DNA from: Pontibacter indicus
GTDB lineage: Bacteria > Bacteroidota > Bacteroidia > Cytophagales > Hymenobacteraceae
Assembly (NCBI RefSeq): GCF_900156345.1
Contig: NZ_FTPP01000003.1
Coordinates: 372,001 to 436,000, forward strand
Direction: 5' to 3'
Length of the DNA stretch: 64,000 bases
A program made the translations under genes and the position numbers. This document shows positions 1 to 7,962 of the stretch, in pieces. Every line of letters begins with the position of its first letter. Within the stretch, counting starts at the first letter, position 1. The notes beneath the pieces are model-generated. The model did not search any database. It was not told the origin of the DNA and saw only the letters and a list, made by a program, of their open reading frames with translations.

Positions 1-1532
1 ATAACTTTACCCGCAAAACTTGGAACGGGCTGGTACTTCAAAAAGACTCCCATGTCAAATTGGAGGACCTGACTGAATCCATCTACGCGCCTGTGCTCAT
101 CAAGGGCAACACCATTATAGTAGACGACCTGGAGCAACTCGACGAGCCCAACCGACTCGAACAGGAGCTGATCAGGTCCGGCGTACGCAACCTGATCATC
201 GCACCGCTTCAGTACGAAGGCAAACTGATCGGGATGCTGGAGTTGGCCTCGCCTATACCTGGCGAACTGAATGCACTGTCCACCATCAAGCTCAAGGAGA
301 TATTGCCGCTCTTTGCGCTGGCGCTTAACCGCATGCTGGACGAGTTGCGCAGCAGCATTCAGAACATCATCAAGGAGAAGTACACGGCCATTCACCCGAT
401 CGTGGAGTGGCGCTTCACACAGGCCGCCATCAACCTCCTCGACAAGATGGAGCGCCAGGTGCCGGCCGAGATCGAGCCGATCGTGTTCCGCGACATTTAT
501 CCACTCTACGGGGTGTCAGACATCCGCAGCTCGGCTTCGGAGCGCATCAAGGCCATACAAGGTGACCTGCTCGAGCAGCTGGTACTGGCCAAAGAAGTGA
601 TTCTGGCCGCCAAAGACGAACTGCCACTTACCATCCTGGACGAGTTGATCTTCAAGATAGACAAGTACTCGCAGAGCATCGTGCAGGAGCTGGGCTCGGG
701 CGACGAGGCGGTGGTGCTGGAGTTTCTGCGCAGCGAGATCGAACCGCTCTTCAATCACTTTTCTCATAAGTACCCGTCCACCACAAAGGCCATCGAGGCT
801 TACCGCAAAGCCATCAATAACCCCAATGGGGTGGTGTATAACAAACGGAGAGCGTACGAAGAGAGCCTATACCTGATCAACGACACCATTTCGAGCTTCC
901 TGGACCGGGAGGAGGAAAAGGCGCAGCAGATCTTTCCGCACTATTTCGAGAAGTATAAGACCGACGGGCTGGAGTATAACATCTACATCGGGTCCTCGCT
1001 CCTGAGCAGCGGCCACTTTGAGGAGCTATACCTTAAAAACATGCGCCTGTGGCAACTGATGCTCACCTGCGAGATTGCCCGCCGCATACACAAACTGCGC
1101 GCGAACCTGAAACTACCGCTCGAGATCACACAGCTGATTCTGGTGCACAACAACCCGATCTGCATCCGCTTCCGCCTAGACGAGAAGAAATTTGACGTGG
1201 AGGGCGCCGACAACATCCGCTACGAGATCATCAAGAAGCGAATAGACAAGGCAACGCTGCGCGGCACGGGCGAGCGCCTCACCCAGCCCGGCAAGGTGGC
1301 CATTGTGTACACGCAGCCGCGCGAGGCACAGGAGTACCGGCGCTACATCGACTTTTTACAGTCAGAGGGTTACATTGAGGACGAGGTTGAGGACCTGGAG
1401 ATCGAAGAATTACAAGGAGTACAGGGGCTGAAGGCGCTCCGCATTTCGATCAATTTCCAGGAACAGCTGCGCCATGATATTGATGCGGGCGACGAGTTGC
1501 TGCAGATCGCCCAAGAGGCCTCACTCAACTAA
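1..1532 (+). CDS. GAF-domain protein, 5'-truncated by window edge
   Basis: The reading frame is already open at base 3, so the real start lies upstream; a TTG at position 60 is only an internal codon. About 509 residues are visible. The first ~90 read as the C-terminal half of a GAF sensory domain (VRNLIIAPLQYEGKLIGMLEL, a typical GAF strand-turn-strand). The remainder is a long, mostly helical, charged region with no motif I recognise. No membrane segment is seen in the visible part, so it is probably cytoplasmic. Bacteroidota carry large soluble GAF proteins of this layout; ligand and partner are unknown. The stop at 1530-1532 is followed by a 233-base spacer. Confidence 0.7.
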   Translation, partial: NFTRKTWNGLVLQKDSHVKLEDLTESIYAPVLIKGNTIIVDDLEQLDEPNRLEQELIRSGVRNLIIAPLQYEGKLIGMLELASPIPGELNALSTIKLKEILPLFALALNRMLDELRSSIQNIIKEKYTAIHPIVEWRFTQAAINLLDKMERQVPAEIEPIVFRDIYPLYGVSDIRSSASERIKAIQGDLLEQLVLAKEVILAAKDELPLTILDELIFKIDKYSQSIVQELGSGDEAVVLEFLRSEIEPLFNHFSHKYPSTTKAIEAYRKAINNPNGVVYNKRRAYEESLYLINDTISSFLDREEEKAQQIFPHYFEKYKTDGLEYNIYIGSSLLSSGHFEELYLKNMRLWQLMLTCEIARRIHKLRANLKLPLEITQLILVHNNPICIRFRLDEKKFDVEGADNIRYEIIKKRIDKATLRGTGERLTQPGKVAIVYTQPREAQEYRRYIDFLQSEGYIEDEVEDLEIEELQGVQGLKALRISINFQEQLRHDIDAGDELLQIAQEASLN

Positions 1533-1765
1533 AATTGCACTTTTATGCAAACAGAAACTTTTTTAACGAGCGGAATCAATTCACAAAAATGTATAAATCA
1601 GGAGTTTACACACAATAAACTGTTGTAAAATTCTGCCAACCGGGCAACCTGCTGTAATTTTCTCTACATCGGTGCAATTATTTTGTCCAAAAGGGCGTTT
1701 TACCTGAGACTGCCGGGGAAGCGCCCCAGCGGTTTATTTATTTTCACTTTTCAACTTTTAGCCAA

Positions 1766-2566
1766 ATGAAATTGAAAAACCGTTTTTTACCCGCCATGCT
1801 TGTGTTTGGCGTGGTAGCCCTTTCGTCTTGCGAGAAAAACGACAGCGAGTCCGCAGAGCCTACTTTTGACCGTGGCAGCCTGTCACACATTACACTGGAC
1901 TCCACCGAGGTTACTTCTTACAAAGTGGTGGGCAAGCAGCTCAACCAGGTGAACCATTACAACCCGGAAACCGGAGAAGTGGAGAGCCTCGACAAGTATG
2001 AGCGTGACAACAAGGGGCGCCTGATCAAGGGCTCAACCTACGCCGGCAAAAGCCAGGCACTTGTTACAGAACACCACTATACCTATGGCGATAAAGGTGA
2101 GCTGAGCAAATCGGTATCCACTTACTTTACAGGTGGCAAGCCTGAGTACCAGACCTACTCTACTTACTCTTATGACGCTGCCAACAAACTGAGCAAGAAG
2201 TCGGTTTACGAAGGCACGGAGGAGAAAGGCAAACTGAAGTCTTTCATTACCTATGAAGTAATGCCGAACGGCAACTTCGCGCAGGAGAAGCAGTTCGTGA
2301 TCGACGGATCAGGAGAAGCCAAGCTTTACGCGACGACCACAAACTCATACGATTCGAACCCGAACCCGCTGCATGCTTTTGCAGAGCCGGGCTCGGCCAG
2401 CAGCCCGAACAACCTGGTGCGCTCTTCTATGGCAGTGCACAACAGCCAGAAGACCTTCACGCGTTCTTACTCTTACAAGTACGACGACAGCGGTCACCCG
2501 ATCAGCCAGACGGTGACACTGCCTAACGGCAAGTCGCAGACATTCAACTACGTGTACAGCAACTAA
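1766..2566 (+). CDS. Lipoprotein with YD-repeat-like segments
   Basis: 266 residues. An N-terminal lipoprotein signal ends at the lipobox ALSSC, giving lipid-modified Cys22, followed by an acidic stretch (EKNDSESAEP) that suits Bacteroidota outer-membrane or surface export. The body carries repeated Tyr-rich beta units (HYTYGDKGELSKS, YSYDAANKLSKK, YSYKYDDSGHPIS) resembling YD/RHS-like repeats, but it is far too short for an RHS toxin. It is a single gene between a GAF protein and a strong terminator. No enzymatic motif is seen. The function is unknown; a beta-rich surface protein is the safest reading. The lipoprotein at 34011 has a similar style. Confidence 0.75.
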   Translation: MKLKNRFLPAMLVFGVVALSSCEKNDSESAEPTFDRGSLSHITLDSTEVTSYKVVGKQLNQVNHYNPETGEVESLDKYERDNKGRLIKGSTYAGKSQALVTEHHYTYGDKGELSKSVSTYFTGGKPEYQTYSTYSYDAANKLSKKSVYEGTEEKGKLKSFITYEVMPNGNFAQEKQFVIDGSGEAKLYATTTNSYDSNPNPLHAFAEPGSASSPNNLVRSSMAVHNSQKTFTRSYSYKYDDSGHPISQTVTLPNGKSQTFNYVYSN

Positions 2567-2583
2567 TGCCCGCACGCAGCTAG

Positions 2584-2628
2584 CACCACAGCCCCCGGCC
2601 GTTCACGTCCGGGGGCTGTGGTGTTTTT
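2584..2628 (+). terminator. Rho-independent terminator
   Basis: Perfect 15-base arms CACCACAGCCCCCGG (2584-2598) and CCGGGGGCTGTGGTG (2609-2623) enclose a 10-base loop and are followed by five T. It ends transcription of the 1766-2566 lipoprotein gene. Confidence 0.9.
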
Positions 2629-2678
2629 GGCCTTTTCCCGGCATCGGATGTCGGCTGGTAATTTTGCTTCAAAAAAGC

Positions 2679-2686
2679 TATATTTG
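2679..2686 (+). promoter_or_regulatory. Bacteroidota -7 box (TATATTTG)
   Basis: TATATTTG is an exact match to TAnnTTTG. It lies 16 bases before the ATG at 2703. A TTG at the usual -33 distance is not seen. Because the box falls downstream of the longer open frame's TTG (2664), it supports a start at 2703 or 2709 for the CDGSH protein. Confidence 0.5.
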
Positions 2687-2702
2687 TTATTGCACTAAAC
2701 AC

Positions 2703-2933
2703 ATGACAATGGCGAAGACAAAAATTACGGTGAACAGCAATGGTTCGCTGCGAGTAGAGGGTGAGTTTGAGATCGTGGACAAGCACGGCAATGTGTACGG
2801 GCTCGGTGGCCGCGAACTGGTTTCGATCTGCCGTTGCGGCATGTCCAAGAACAAACCATTTTGTGATGGCTCACACAAGGGGCACTTCGAGCACGATGCC
2901 GAGGCCTTCGACCTGCCTCCTAAAAAACAATAA
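2703..2933 (+). CDS. CDGSH-type iron-sulfur protein
   Basis: About 76 residues. The motif C-R-C-G-x-S-x3-P-x-C-D-G-S-H (ICRCGMSKNKPFCDGSH) supplies the three Cys and one His that hold a 2Fe-2S cluster in the mitoNEET/CDGSH family. The flanking sequence is a small beta fold (ITVNSNGSLRVEGEFEIVDKHGN). The frame is open from 2664, but a perfect -7 box at 2679 makes ATG 2703 (MTMAKTKI) or ATG 2709 (MAKTKI) the credible start. No signal peptide is present, so it is cytosolic. Single-domain CDGSH proteins are thought to act in redox or cluster handling. The next gene follows after 33 bases and may be co-transcribed. Confidence 0.85.
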   Translation: MTMAKTKITVNSNGSLRVEGEFEIVDKHGNVYGLGGRELVSICRCGMSKNKPFCDGSHKGHFEHDAEAFDLPPKKQ

Positions 2934-2966
2934 ACCCATCCTGACCTAACACCACCTGTACAATTT

Positions 2967-3389
2967 ATGGCAGAGCGCCTCGTCACCGTTGCCACTTTCA
3001 ACCAGCCTACGGAAGCCCATATTCTGAAAGGCCGCCTCGAAGCGGAGGGAATTCTGTGTTTTCTGGGGGACGAGCAGATCATTGCAGCCCAGCCCCTGTA
3101 CTCACTGGCAGTGGGCGGCGTGAAGCTGCAGGTAACGGAGGGTGATGTGGAAGAGGCTCTGGAGCTGCTGTCCCGCATCGAGCGCGGCACCAGCGAGTAC
3201 ATCCTCGACGACAACATTGAGCTGGCGCCTCCCACACAGGTATACCGGGACACCGAGACCTGCCCGATCTGTGAGTCAAAGAACGTGACGGAACGCGGGT
3301 TTTTCGGAGGAGTACTAGGTATAGCGCTGCCTTTCATCAGCAAACGTTTCGGGTGCCACGACTGCAGCTATACCTGGAAAGAAAACTAA
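2967..3389 (+). CDS. DUF2007 protein with C-terminal zinc-ribbon-like cysteines
   Basis: 140 residues. The first ~70 match the DUF2007 (putative signal-transducing) pattern: LVTVATFNQPTEAHILKGRLEAEGILCFLGDE, then a beta strand carrying KLQVTEGDVEEALELL. The tail has two Cys pairs (CPICESKN and CHDCSYTW) that would form a zinc ribbon around residues 108-136. It is probably in one transcript with the CDGSH gene, ending at the terminator at 3388-3416. The biochemical role is not known. Confidence 0.75.
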   Translation: MAERLVTVATFNQPTEAHILKGRLEAEGILCFLGDEQIIAAQPLYSLAVGGVKLQVTEGDVEEALELLSRIERGTSEYILDDNIELAPPTQVYRDTETCPICESKNVTERGFFGGVLGIALPFISKRFGCHDCSYTWKEN

Positions 3390-3416
3390 AAAAGCGCCCC
3401 TCGGGGCGCTTTTTTT
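3388..3416. terminator. Bidirectional terminator between convergent genes
   Basis: A-run, GCGCCCC, two-base loop TC, GGGGCGC, T-run. The A and T tracts on either side let it serve the + strand DUF2007 gene and the convergent acyl-CoA-binding protein gene. Confidence 0.85.
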
Positions 3417-3442
3417 ATACCTGTTGTTTATAGAAGTTAAAC

Positions 3443-3694
3443 TTACTTCAGACTGTTTACCAACTGCACGTACTGTGCGCGGGCATCTTCCGGGCTTGTT
3501 CCCTGCAGGCTTTTCCAGGCATCCCACTTGGCAATGTTCTTGAAATCGAAGCCGCCCGGGCGCTCTGTGTTCACGTCGCCTTCCGTGGCCTGCTTATAAA
3601 GGCTGTATAGTTGCAGCAAAATGTTATTCGACGGACGCTCGGTCAGTTCCTTCGACTGGGCCACTGCCTGCTCAAATTCTTCTTGTGTTGCCAT
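3443..3694 (-). CDS. Acyl-CoA-binding protein (ACBP)
   Basis: 83 residues, the usual length for stand-alone ACBP. The four-helix signature is clear: FEQAVAQSKEL, then LLQLYSLYKQATEGD (the acyl-CoA-binding YxxYKQAT segment), then KWDAWKSLQGTSPEDARAQYV. It binds medium- and long-chain acyl-CoA esters in the cytosol as a carrier and buffer. No signal peptide. It is a lone gene reading toward the shared terminator at 3388-3416, with a 128-base spacer to the divergent oligopeptidase gene. Confidence 0.92.
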   Translation of the reverse strand: MATQEEFEQAVAQSKELTERPSNNILLQLYSLYKQATEGDVNTERPGGFDFKNIAKWDAWKSLQGTSPEDARAQYVQLVNSLK

Positions 3695-3822
3695 AGGGTG
3701 TCAGATTAGTTGTTTTTTAATGATGACAAGGTATAAAAAAATGCGCTGCATGCATAACTTTTATTTAAGATAAAATCTAGAAATTTTCCTTATTTTTATA
3801 TTCTGTTTAAAAGACACGGACT

Positions 3823-6024
3823 ATGAAAAAAACGCATAACAGCACGACGGCTCCGGCCCTGTTGCTATCGGCCTGCCTGCTGGCGGGCACAGCCTGCAGC
3901 ACCACGCAGCAAGCCACCACCGAAACGGCCACCGCCGGACAAACCACTGACACCACCGCAGTCAAAGAGACGAACCTGCCGCAGCCACCTGTTGCCGCTA
4001 AGAAACCAAAAGAGCTCACAGCACACGGCCATACCCGCGTCGACAATTACTACTGGATGAACGAGCGCGAAAATCCGGAAGTGATTGCCTACCTGAACGC
4101 CGAGAATGCCTATACCAAGCAGGTGATGGCCGATACCGAAGCGCTGCAGGAAAAGCTTTTCAACGAGATTGTGGGTCGCATCAAGCAAACTGACGAGTCG
4201 GTGCCTTACAAGAAGAACGGTTACTTCTACTATACCCGTTTCGAGGCCGGCAAAGAATACCCGATCTACGCCCGCAAAAAAGGAAGCCTGGAGGCCAAAG
4301 AGGAAATCATGATCAACGCCAACGAGCGCGCCGAGGGCAAGAGTTACTACGCAGCCGCCGGCATGAACGTGAGTCCGAACAACCAGCTGCTAGCTTTTGG
4401 CGAAGACACCGTCAGCCGCCGCCAGTATACCTTGCGCTTCAAAAACCTGCAAACCGGCGAACTGCTGCCTGACCGTATACCTAACACGACGGGCGGAGCG
4501 GTATGGGCCAATGACAACAAGACCGTTTTCTATACCATGAAGGACCCGGCCTTGCGCTCTTTCAAGATCTTCCGCCATACCTTGGGCACCCCTGCCTCGC
4601 AGGACAAAGAGGTATACCACGAGGCCGACGAAACCTTCAGCACCTTTGTGTATAAGACCAAATCGGAGAAGTACATCATCATCGGCTCCAGCAGCACACT
4701 CTCCCAAGAGTACCGTTTCGTGGATGCCGCCAACCCAACCGCCACGCCTAAGGTTATTCAAGCCCGTGAGCGCGGACTGGAGTACAGCGTCGACCACTTT
4801 GGGGACAGCTTTTACATCCGCACAAACAAAGACGGCGCGACCAACTTTAAGCTGATGAAAACGCCGGTGGGCAAAACTGCCAAGCAGAACTGGAAGGAAG
4901 TGATTCCGCACCGCGCTGATACTTACCTGGAAAACACAGAGATTTTCAAAGACTACCTGGTGTTGGAAGAGCGTAAAAATGGCCTGACAGAATTGCGCGT
5001 GAAAAAGTGGAACGATCCGAAGACCGACTACTACGTGGACTTCGGAGAAGAAGCCTATACCGCCGGTATCAGCATCAACCCAGACTTCGACAGCAAAGTG
5101 CTGCGTTATGTCTACAGTTCCCTCACCACACCAAGCTCCACGTTCGACTATAACATGGAAACCAAGCAGAAAACGCTGTTGAAAGAACAGGAAGTGGTGG
5201 GCGATTTTGACAAGAACAACTACGAAGCCAAGCGCATTTACGCCACCGCCAAGGACGGCAACAAAATTCCGGTATCGCTGGTGTACCGCAAAGGCCTAAA
5301 GCTCGACGGCAACAACCCAACCTTGCAGTACGCTTACGGTTCCTATGGCATTAGCATGAACCCGGGTTTTAGCTCCGTGCGCCTCAGCCTGCTCGACCGC
5401 GGCTTTGTGTACGCCATTGCCCACATCCGGGGTGGTCAGGAAATGGGCCGCCAGTGGTATGAGGACGGTAAACTGATGAAGAAAAAGAACACCTTCACGG
5501 ACTTTATTGATGTATCCGAGTACCTGATTCAGCAGGGCTATACCAATCCGGACAAGTTGTTCGCACAGGGTGGTAGCGCTGGTGGCCTGTTGATTGGTGC
5601 TGTTGCCAACATGCGCCCCGATCTGTACAAAGGCATGCACGCCGCCGTGCCGTTTGTGGATGTGGTCACCACCATGCTCGACACCAGCATCCCGCTGACC
5701 ACCGGCGAGTTTGACGAGTGGGGCAACCCGGCCAACAAAGACGCCTACGACTACATGCTCTCCTACTCGCCTTACGACAACGTAGAGGCCAAAGACTACC
5801 CGAACATGCTCGTTACCACCGGTCTGCACGACTCGCAGGTACAATACTTCGAGCCTGCCAAATGGGTGGCCAAACTGCGTGAGTTGAAGACCGACGACAA
5901 CCTGCTGCTCTTCCAGACCAACATGGAAGCCGGACACGGCGGCGCCTCTGGCCGCTTCCAGCCTTACCGAGAGACAGCGCTGCAGTACGCTTTCTTTTTG
6001 AAGCTGGCGGGGATAAAGGAGTAA
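3823..6024 (+). CDS. ptrB: S9A serine oligopeptidase, oligopeptidase B-like lipoprotein
   Basis: 733 residues. A lipoprotein signal ends in LAGTAC (Cys25), placing it in the envelope. After a Thr-rich linker comes a seven-blade propeller (~80-480) and an alpha/beta-hydrolase domain. The catalytic triad is visible as Ser585 (GGSAGG), Asp670 (GLHDSQV) and His705 (EAGHGG). The stretch VPFVDVVTTMLDTSIPLTTGE is characteristic of oligopeptidase B, which cuts after Arg/Lys in short peptides. The lipid anchor is unlike the cytosolic enterobacterial enzyme. It is a single gene with a terminator at 6074-6124. The subfamily assignment is good; the exact specificity is inferred. Confidence 0.88.
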   Translation: MKKTHNSTTAPALLLSACLLAGTACSTTQQATTETATAGQTTDTTAVKETNLPQPPVAAKKPKELTAHGHTRVDNYYWMNERENPEVIAYLNAENAYTKQVMADTEALQEKLFNEIVGRIKQTDESVPYKKNGYFYYTRFEAGKEYPIYARKKGSLEAKEEIMINANERAEGKSYYAAAGMNVSPNNQLLAFGEDTVSRRQYTLRFKNLQTGELLPDRIPNTTGGAVWANDNKTVFYTMKDPALRSFKIFRHTLGTPASQDKEVYHEADETFSTFVYKTKSEKYIIIGSSSTLSQEYRFVDAANPTATPKVIQARERGLEYSVDHFGDSFYIRTNKDGATNFKLMKTPVGKTAKQNWKEVIPHRADTYLENTEIFKDYLVLEERKNGLTELRVKKWNDPKTDYYVDFGEEAYTAGISINPDFDSKVLRYVYSSLTTPSSTFDYNMETKQKTLLKEQEVVGDFDKNNYEAKRIYATAKDGNKIPVSLVYRKGLKLDGNNPTLQYAYGSYGISMNPGFSSVRLSLLDRGFVYAIAHIRGGQEMGRQWYEDGKLMKKKNTFTDFIDVSEYLIQQGYTNPDKLFAQGGSAGGLLIGAVANMRPDLYKGMHAAVPFVDVVTTMLDTSIPLTTGEFDEWGNPANKDAYDYMLSYSPYDNVEAKDYPNMLVTTGLHDSQVQYFEPAKWVAKLRELKTDDNLLLFQTNMEAGHGGASGRFQPYRETALQYAFFLKLAGIKE

Positions 6025-6073
6025 TGATTAATGAAGAATGATTAATTAATAGAAGTAGTCTTCATTGTACTCT

Positions 6074-6124
6074 AAAAAGCGGAAGCCGGCTGCCAAATGA
6101 TTTGGTAGCCGGCTTCCGCTTTTT
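6074..6124. terminator. Bidirectional terminator with long stem
   Basis: AAAAAGCGGAAGCCGGCT and its near-perfect complement AGCCGGCTTCCGCTTTTT face each other across a region that is itself complementary (GCCAAAT/ATTTGGT). A and T tracts flank the stem. It lies between the oligopeptidase gene and the convergent alcohol dehydrogenase family gene. Confidence 0.88.
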
Positions 6125-6133
6125 AACTCTATA

Positions 6134-6237
6134 CTGTCATTTCGACCTGGGGGCAGGGGGCCCTCTATTCGGGAGAAATCTGAATCGGCGCTCCGGTTTT
6201 GTAAAAATCCAGATCTCTCCTTTCGTCGAGATGACAG
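6134..6237. repeat. MITE-like inverted-repeat element (~104 bp)
   Basis: Outer arms CTGTCATTTCGAC (6134-6146) and GTCGAGATGACAG (6225-6237) are complementary at 12 of 13 positions. Inner arms GGAGAAATCTG (about 6172) and CAGATCTCTCC (about 6210) are also nearly complementary. The centre is G/C-rich. There is no coding capacity. Elements with a TGTCATTTCGA start and a GAGAAATCT inner part are familiar intergenic repeats in Bacteroidota genomes. It would fold into one long hairpin if transcribed. Confidence 0.7.
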
Positions 6238-6274
6238 AAAAAAACGAGATACAGTGTGAATATTAAAGAAGAGC

Positions 6275-7273
6275 TTAACTCACCTTCACTACAATCTTCC
6301 CGAACTGCTTGCCGGCTTCCATGTAGCGCATGGCCTGCTCGGTTTCTTCGAGCGGGAACACAATGTCCACGACCGGTTTCACTTGCTTTTCGGCTACAAA
6401 AGCAATCATATCTGCAAAGTCCTGGTTCGTGCCCATGGTGCTGCCGTGTATGGCCAGTTGCTTCCAGAAAATTTCTGCCGGGTTGATCTGCCCGATCATA
6501 CCGGTAGTGCCACCGTAGATGCCGATGCGGCCGCCGGGCTTGGCCAATTTGACCAGTTGCACAAAGCCTTCGCCTGCAGCGCCGTCGATGCTCACATCAA
6601 ATCCGCCCACTTCGGCTTTCAGCTCCTTGCCCCAGTTCTCTTTTTTATAGTTTATACCCCCAGTTGCACCTAGCGCTTTGGCCTTTTCGATTTTCTCGTC
6701 TGAGCCCGAAGTAACCCATACCTCCGCTCCAGCCGCTACCGCAAACTGCACGGCAAAAAGCGCCACTCCCCCACCGGCGCCCGTTATTAGCACCCGCTCA
6801 CCTGCCTGCAGGCCGCACTTCGTAAACATGGCGCGCCAGGCTGTTACGCCTGCCAGCGGCAAGGCTGCTGCTTCCTCAAAACTCAGATGGGCCGGCTTAC
6901 GGTGCAGGTTGGAGGCCTTCACTTTCACGAAGTCCGCAAAAGCACCGTCCTCAGGCATGCCCAGCACTTTGTACTCCCTGCTGTGTGCCTGTGGGTTATT
7001 TCCCCAGTCAGTAGAGGGATCGATGACAACTTCCTGCCCCAGCCAGCTCTCGTCCACGCCTTCGCCTACTTCCGTCACAATACCCGCTCCATCCGAGCCT
7101 AGAATCGCCGGATAGTCTTTGGTGAAGTAGCGGCCATACTGTATCCAGACGTCGCGGTGGTTAAGGGCGGCCGCTTTGATCTGCACAATGGCTTCCCCAG
7201 GTCCGGCAGTGGGTTTCTCTTTTTCGATCAGTACAAAAGGGCTGTTGATGGCTTCCAGGTAGATGGCTCTCAT
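6275..7273 (-). CDS. Zinc-independent alcohol dehydrogenase / quinone oxidoreductase family (MDR)
   Basis: 332 residues from ATG at 7273 (MRAIYLEAINSPF). The open frame runs on to 7462, but that extension (MMDGRYVGYC...) is low-complexity in family terms and would overlap the divergent GNAT gene, so it is rejected. The GroES-like half (~1-120) has LNHRDVWIQYGRY and GSDGAGIVTEVGEG. The Rossmann half has VLITGAGGGVALFAVQFA as the NADPH-binding loop. The catalytic zinc Cys/His set and the structural four-Cys lobe of classical alcohol dehydrogenases are missing, so an NADPH-dependent enone or quinone reductase is likely. The C-terminus EAGKQFGKIVVKV is typical of the family. Confidence 0.85.
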   Translation of the reverse strand: MRAIYLEAINSPFVLIEKEKPTAGPGEAIVQIKAAALNHRDVWIQYGRYFTKDYPAILGSDGAGIVTEVGEGVDESWLGQEVVIDPSTDWGNNPQAHSREYKVLGMPEDGAFADFVKVKASNLHRKPAHLSFEEAAALPLAGVTAWRAMFTKCGLQAGERVLITGAGGGVALFAVQFAVAAGAEVWVTSGSDEKIEKAKALGATGGINYKKENWGKELKAEVGGFDVSIDGAAGEGFVQLVKLAKPGGRIGIYGGTTGMIGQINPAEIFWKQLAIHGSTMGTNQDFADMIAFVAEKQVKPVVDIVFPLEETEQAMRYMEAGKQFGKIVVKVS

Positions 7274-7402
7274 AGTGGATGGTTTTAAGGTATGTGTACA
7301 AAGGTATAACTTCTGCCTTAAGCGGAAAATCTCCCCGCACAGACAATGGCTTTTTATACGGGAGCAACTATCTTCGTTGCCAGCACCATAACGTCTCAAC
7401 CC

Positions 7403-7906
7403 ATGCGCAGTAATTTCAGCATTCGCGAAGCCGCAGTAGCCGACATACCTACCATCCATCAATTGGCCGAAGCCATTTGGGAGCCCACTTACCGCCCCAT
7501 CCTGTCGCGGGAGCAGATCGACTATATGTTTGAGGCGATCTATACCTATGAAGCCTTGGAACGACAGATGCTGGAGGGCCAGACTTTCCTCCTAGTGCTC
7601 GATGGAGATGAACCGGTCGGATTTGCGGCCTATTCTGTGAAGGACTCTGCAAAAGCTGTGTACAAATTGAACAAAATATACCTGCTCCCTTCTCGGCAGG
7701 GCAGCGGGCTGGGCAAGGTTATGCTGGAGGCGGTGGAAGAACGGGTAAGGAAGGCGGGAGCCCGCTACCTGGACCTGAACGTGAACAAGTACAACAAAGC
7801 GAAAGCATTTTATGAGCGCTGTGGTTACCAGGTATACCAGGAAGAGGATATCCCGATCGGCCCCTACTGGATGAACGACTTCGTCATGCGCAAAGCGTTG
7901 GCATAA
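7403..7906 (+). CDS. GNAT family N-acetyltransferase
   Basis: 167 residues from ATG 7403 (MRSNFSIREAAVADI); the frame is open from 7346 but the earlier residues do not fit the fold. The acetyl-CoA pyrophosphate loop is RQGSGLGKVML, after the beta4 strand YKLNKIYLLPS. The motif LDLNVNKYNKAKAFYERCGYQVYQEEDI is the alpha4/beta6 region common in Bacteroidota GNATs. The acceptor substrate cannot be told from sequence. It is divergent from the alcohol dehydrogenase family gene across 129 bases. Its stop codon sits beside the T-tract of the neighbouring terminator. Confidence 0.87.
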   Translation: MRSNFSIREAAVADIPTIHQLAEAIWEPTYRPILSREQIDYMFEAIYTYEALERQMLEGQTFLLVLDGDEPVGFAAYSVKDSAKAVYKLNKIYLLPSRQGSGLGKVMLEAVEERVRKAGARYLDLNVNKYNKAKAFYERCGYQVYQEEDIPIGPYWMNDFVMRKALA

Positions 7907-7934
7907 AAAAACGGGCAGCCAAAAGGCTGCCCGT
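7905..7934 (-). terminator. Terminator of the subtilisin gene
   Basis: Arms ACGGGCAGCC (7911-7920) and GGCTGCCCGT (7925-7934) around an AAAA loop. The A-run at 7905-7911 is the T-tract when read on the minus strand, so it serves the gene at 7963-9189. The + strand side lacks a T-run. Confidence 0.8.
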
Positions 7935-7962
7935 TCTGTATCACTATCCTTAATGGTTCGGA

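Noticed and set aside
2687..3343. 218-codon minus-strand frame
   Set aside because: Covers the CDGSH and DUF2007 genes in antisense and is Ser/Arg-rich without motifs.
5296..5937. 213-codon minus-strand frame
   Set aside because: Antisense to the catalytic domain of the oligopeptidase B-like gene; no domain features.
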